Shown here one piece after another: positions 5,521 to 7,690 of a stretch of DNA of 7,690 nt (positions are counted from its first letter, which is position 1; the number at the start of each line of letters is the position of its first letter). The stretch covers positions 1-7,690 of the forward strand of contig DNIP01000135.1 of NCBI GenBank assembly GCA_003499325.1, written 5' to 3'. The translations under genes were made by a program, and so were the position numbers. The notes under the pieces are model-generated. The model was given only the letters and a program-made list of their open reading frames with translations. It was not told the origin of the DNA and did no database searches. The DNA comes from Oscillospiraceae bacterium. Its GTDB lineage: Bacteria > Bacillota > Clostridia > Oscillospirales > Acutalibacteraceae.

Positions 5521-6623
5521 TGTAACAAATCCTTTATATAAGTGAATATACTTCGTTTGCGACGATCCTGCCCAACAGTCTGCGCCGCTTTGATCGGCGT
5601 TTCGGACAGTACCGCTCCGTCTGAAAAACAAACGATCTTTCCGACGATTGCCCCCTCTTCGATCGGAGCATAGAGGAACGACGGAAGAGAAACCCGGGTG
5701 GTCACATCTTCCGTATCGGCAGGTACGACAACGCGTAATTCGTCCGTATTCAGCGGAACGGAATCTGCTTCTCCCCCGACTACGCCGATGGAATGGAGCG
5801 CATGATCGATCGTCATCGCCTTATAGCGTGAGAAGCCCTCGTCATACATCTCGGTGTGGTCGCCCCAATCACTGCGGTCATTGAGCGTGACGGCGATCAG
5901 GGTGAGATCGTCGCGGCAAGCCGCGGTGACAAGGCATCGCCCCGCCGCATCCGTAAAGCCCGTTTTACCGCCGATGCAATCGCGGTACATTTTCAGCAGC
6001 TTATTATGGTTCGGATAGGTGATGAATTTGTCGGCGGGATAGATGAAATGCACCTCCATAGAGGTCTGTGAGGTGATGGTGGCAAAATCCTCATTTTGCA
6101 AAGCGTATGCCATCAACAGCGCCATATCATAGGCGGTGGAATAATGTTGATCGTCATCCAGACCACTCGGTGTGACAAAATGCGTATGCGTCATCCCGAT
6201 CGCGGCCGCCTTCTCATTCATCAAATCGGCGAACGCTTCAAAGCTGCCCGCAATGGAGATCGCGGCGGCATTGGCGGCGTCGTTGCCCGACTGCATCATC
6301 ATGCCGACCGCGAGATCATAGAGAGTGACCTTTTCCCCTTTTTTGAGGTACATGGAGCTGCCCTCGGCGGACATTTCATCGGTGAATTCCACCACACGGT
6401 TATCGACGGCGGCTTCCTCGAGCGTCAATAAGGTCGTCATGATCTTGGTGGTAGACGCCATCGGGAGCTGTTTGTCGGCGTTATCGGAGAGGATGATCTT
6501 TCCGTTATCGGGACAATACAGCACATATGCCGCGGCGGAGACAGGCACCTCCCGTGCATGGACGCAAACGCTCGACAGCACGCAAATCGCGCAGGACAAC
6601 AACAGACAAAGCAGCTTTTTCAT
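5508..6623 (-). CDS. Exported D-alanyl-D-alanine carboxypeptidase (PBP5/DacF family)
   Basis: A 371-residue serine DD-carboxypeptidase that trims the terminal D-Ala from peptidoglycan stem peptides outside the membrane. Residues 1-23 are a signal peptide (MKK, hydrophobic core, cut after VHA). The three active-site motifs are intact: S57-T-T-K60, S112-G-N114 and K220-T-G222. About residues 275-345 form the beta-rich PBP5 C-terminal domain. The protein ends in RRKRSIFTYIKDLLHWLS, a basic then amphipathic tail that could hold it to the membrane; there is no long transmembrane anchor. ATG at 6623 is preferred because GGTGAT lies just before it; TTG one codon earlier is the alternative. The 87 nt between it and gerW hold no convincing terminator, and only a weak promoter-like pair too close to the ATG. 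In spore formers such enzymes act in vegetative or cortex peptidoglycan, and the gerW neighbour hints at a link to sporulation. Confidence 0.92.
   Translation of the reverse strand: MKKLLCLLLSCAICVLSSVCVHAREVPVSAAAYVLYCPDNGKIILSDNADKQLPMASTTKIMTTLLTLEEAAVDNRVVEFTDEMSAEGSSMYLKKGEKVTLYDLAVGMMMQSGNDAANAAAISIAGSFEAFADLMNEKAAAIGMTHTHFVTPSGLDDDQHYSTAYDMALLMAYALQNEDFATITSQTSMEVHFIYPADKFITYPNHNKLLKMYRDCIGGKTGFTDAAGRCLVTAACRDDLTLIAVTLNDRSDWGDHTEMYDEGFSRYKAMTIDHALHSIGVVGGEADSVPLNTDELRVVVPADTEDVTTRVSLPSFLYAPIEEGAIVGKIVCFSDGAVLSETPIKAAQTVGQDRRKRSIFTYIKDLLHWLS
5530..5535 (-). promoter_or_regulatory. Ribosome binding site for the TTG start of the pseudouridine synthase
   Basis: AAAGGA (minus strand 5535-5530) lies inside the last codons of the carboxypeptidase gene, 9 nt before TTG at 5520. 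No other start codon near it yields an intact S4 domain. Confidence 0.6.
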
Positions 6624-6713
6624 CAAATCACCCGATCTATTCTATGAAAAAACAGCTCGGAATATGAAGCGCGGTCTTTGCCTGTGTATCCTTTTACCTA
6701 TGATGAAGCTTTA

Positions 6714-7130
6714 TCAGACGTCGAATTTATCGAGATCGTTTTCGAGGTCGGTTTTTTCCTTTTTATCCTTGCTGATAAAGGAAGAGATCTTATCGAACGC
6801 CTCGGGGATCATACCGACGATACGATCGGCAGCGCCGTCATACTTTTCGATCGGGATGAACTTGGTGGTACCCTTTGTAATGCTCAAAAATCCGAGCGGC
6901 TGGATGGTAACGCCCGCGCCGGAACCGCCGCCGAAGCAATCGCGATTCTCCTTCTTGGTGGGCAGATCGGAGCCGCCGGACGCAAAGCCGTAGGTCACCT
7001 TGGATACGGGAATGATGACGGTGCCGTCAGGGGTCGTGATCGGATCGCCGATAATGCTGTTGACGTCGATCATTTCCTTGATTTTTCTCATGGAAGTGTC
7101 CATTAAACTGTTAACCGGATGATCACTCAT
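6714..7130 (-). CDS. gerW: GerW family sporulation protein (YtfJ)
   Basis: A 138-residue protein of the GerW/YtfJ family, which in Bacillus subtilis is made in the forespore and is needed for germination with some germinants; its biochemical role is not settled. The family core is very clear: MIDVNSIIGDPITTPDGT at 20-37, IIPVSKVTYGFASGGSD at 39-55, the glycine-rich CFGGGSGAGV at 65-74, then PLGFLSI and the FIPIEK strand (91-96). The C-terminal 40 residues are charged (SKDKKEKTDLENDLDK) and variable in the family. The start is supported by AAGGAG (7139-7144), 8 nt before the ATG. The DUF2953 gene lies 87 nt upstream, the ytfI-ytfJ arrangement known from Bacillus. The gap between them is AT-rich with a TATAAG box but no good -35, so I make no firm promoter call. 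Confidence 0.95.
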   Translation of the reverse strand: MSDHPVNSLMDTSMRKIKEMIDVNSIIGDPITTPDGTVIIPVSKVTYGFASGGSDLPTKKENRDCFGGGSGAGVTIQPLGFLSITKGTTKFIPIEKYDGAADRIVGMIPEAFDKISSFISKDKKEKTDLENDLDKFDV

Positions 7131-7217
7131 AATTACATCTCCTTTGTGATATCTTATACTAATTTATTAATATACGGTTAGAATGATAGAAATTGCCGCG
7201 ATGATCGCAACAACAGA

Positions 7218-7690
7218 TTACTTTTTAAACTTTGCTTTGAGAAACAGGAACAGGAATCTAAAGCCTGCCTTGAGCGCCGCGCCGAGGACAAAGATGATCC
7301 GCAGATAAACATGCACATCCGCATAAACCTCGGTGGGCTTTTCGGGATCGAACACCGGCTCGATGCTAATGTTGTAATCCCTGCATACCGTCGCCGCCGC
7401 GAGGATGTTGATCGCAGGATAGAGCGCGGAGCACACCTTGCCATAGGTGAGCGCGACCGACGCGGCGTCCTCACCCGACAGCATAATACCGACGTCGAGC
7501 TTCTCGAATACGACATGAGAGATAATGCCCTTGAGCATGCCTGTCGCGATACTTGCCGCTGAGCGGAACAGGTCGATCAGACCCGTCACGCCGTGCTTAT
7601 CCTTGAGCTTGGCAAGCAGGGAGGGCTTTTTCTTCTCTTCTTTTTTATCCTTCTCGGGTTTTTCCTCTTCTTTCTTCTTCTTTTCCTTCT
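7218..7690 (-). CDS. DUF2953 protein (YtfI-like), C-terminal part, 5' end beyond the window
   Basis: The last 156 residues of a protein whose start lies beyond the right edge. The first 30 or so visible residues are a Lys/Glu-rich hydrophilic tract (EKKKKEEEKPEKDKKEEKKK). Next come PSLLAKLKDKHGVTGLIDLF, a helical region, and the DUF2953 core: LDVGIMLSGEDAASVALTYGKVCSALYPAI, with the GxxDAAxxALxYG pattern of the family. The C-terminal segment VYLRIIFVLGAALKAGFRFLFLFLKAKFKK is amphipathic to hydrophobic and may lie at the membrane. Family members usually begin with a transmembrane helix, which would be in the missing part. The GTG at 7589 is internal, since the frame stays open to the edge and keeps the family-like charged linker. 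The function of DUF2953 is unknown; its place beside gerW is conserved in spore formers and suggests a forespore or membrane role. Confidence 0.85.
   Translation of the reverse strand, partial: KEKKKKEEEKPEKDKKEEKKKPSLLAKLKDKHGVTGLIDLFRSAASIATGMLKGIISHVVFEKLDVGIMLSGEDAASVALTYGKVCSALYPAINILAAATVCRDYNISIEPVFDPEKPTEVYADVHVYLRIIFVLGAALKAGFRFLFLFLKAKFKK

Noticed and set aside
6624..6665. A promoter-like pair (TTCATA, 18 nt, TAGAAT) upstream of the carboxypeptidase gene
   Set aside because: The -10-like box is so close to the ATG that the leader would be only a few bases and would lack most of the ribosome binding site; the -35 match is poor.
7131..7217. A promoter for gerW in the AT-rich gap (TATAAG box), possibly of a forespore sigma factor
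   Set aside because: There is no convincing -35 at the right distance for sigma-A, and I could not fit the sigma-F or sigma-G patterns, so nothing beyond the ribosome binding site is supported.
7590..7690. The pyrimidine-rich plus-strand tract at the right edge as a low-complexity repeat
   Set aside because: It is the reverse complement of a Lys/Glu codon run in the DUF2953 gene, whose frame stays open through it.

Overview
The window looks like a piece of chromosome from a moderately G+C-rich, endospore-forming clostridium, probably an Oscillospiraceae/Ruminococcaceae-type gut anaerobe. The reasons are GerW (YtfJ) next to a DUF2953 protein, strong AGGAGG-type ribosome binding sites, a TmcAL-type tRNA modification enzyme, and a biotin-dependent carboxyltransferase operon of the kind found in anaerobes. 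The organism call is inference from gene content only.

Layout. Positions 1-912 (+) hold the 3' three quarters of tmcAL. It converges on the minus-strand genes, and the two sides share a perfect bidirectional terminator hairpin (919-947). Everything else is on the minus strand. A three-gene operon runs from a good sigma-A promoter (4124-4152) through a shortened acyl-CoA carboxyltransferase-like subunit (2783-4066), a free biotin carrier (2369-2734) and an OadA/5S-type carboxyltransferase (958-2358). A 21-nt palindrome in the leader (4084-4104) could be an operator or an RNA hairpin. Upstream lies a non-coding stretch (4153-4350) with a 127-nt inverted-repeat element that folds as a cloverleaf of three inner hairpins. 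It sits between the two halves of what reads as the terminator of the preceding gene.

The right half (4351-7690) is a minus-strand cell-envelope, sporulation and translation cluster, in transcription order: DUF2953 (5' end outside the window), gerW/ytfJ, an exported D-Ala-D-Ala carboxypeptidase, an RluB/RsuA-family pseudouridine synthase that starts at TTG inside the end of the previous gene, and a 117-aa unrecognised protein.

How the genes work together. The carboxylase trio has the subunit set of a soluble transcarboxylase (12S, 1.3S, 5S in Propionibacterium): acyl-CoA half, biotin carrier, keto-acid half. No biotin carboxylase or membrane OadB/OadG subunit is in the window. The acyl-CoA half is unusual: it is about 427 aa and lacks the PGFLPG-type loop of its family. 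That divergence, the leader palindrome and the cloverleaf repeat are the points most worth following up. The rest is ordinary core genome.
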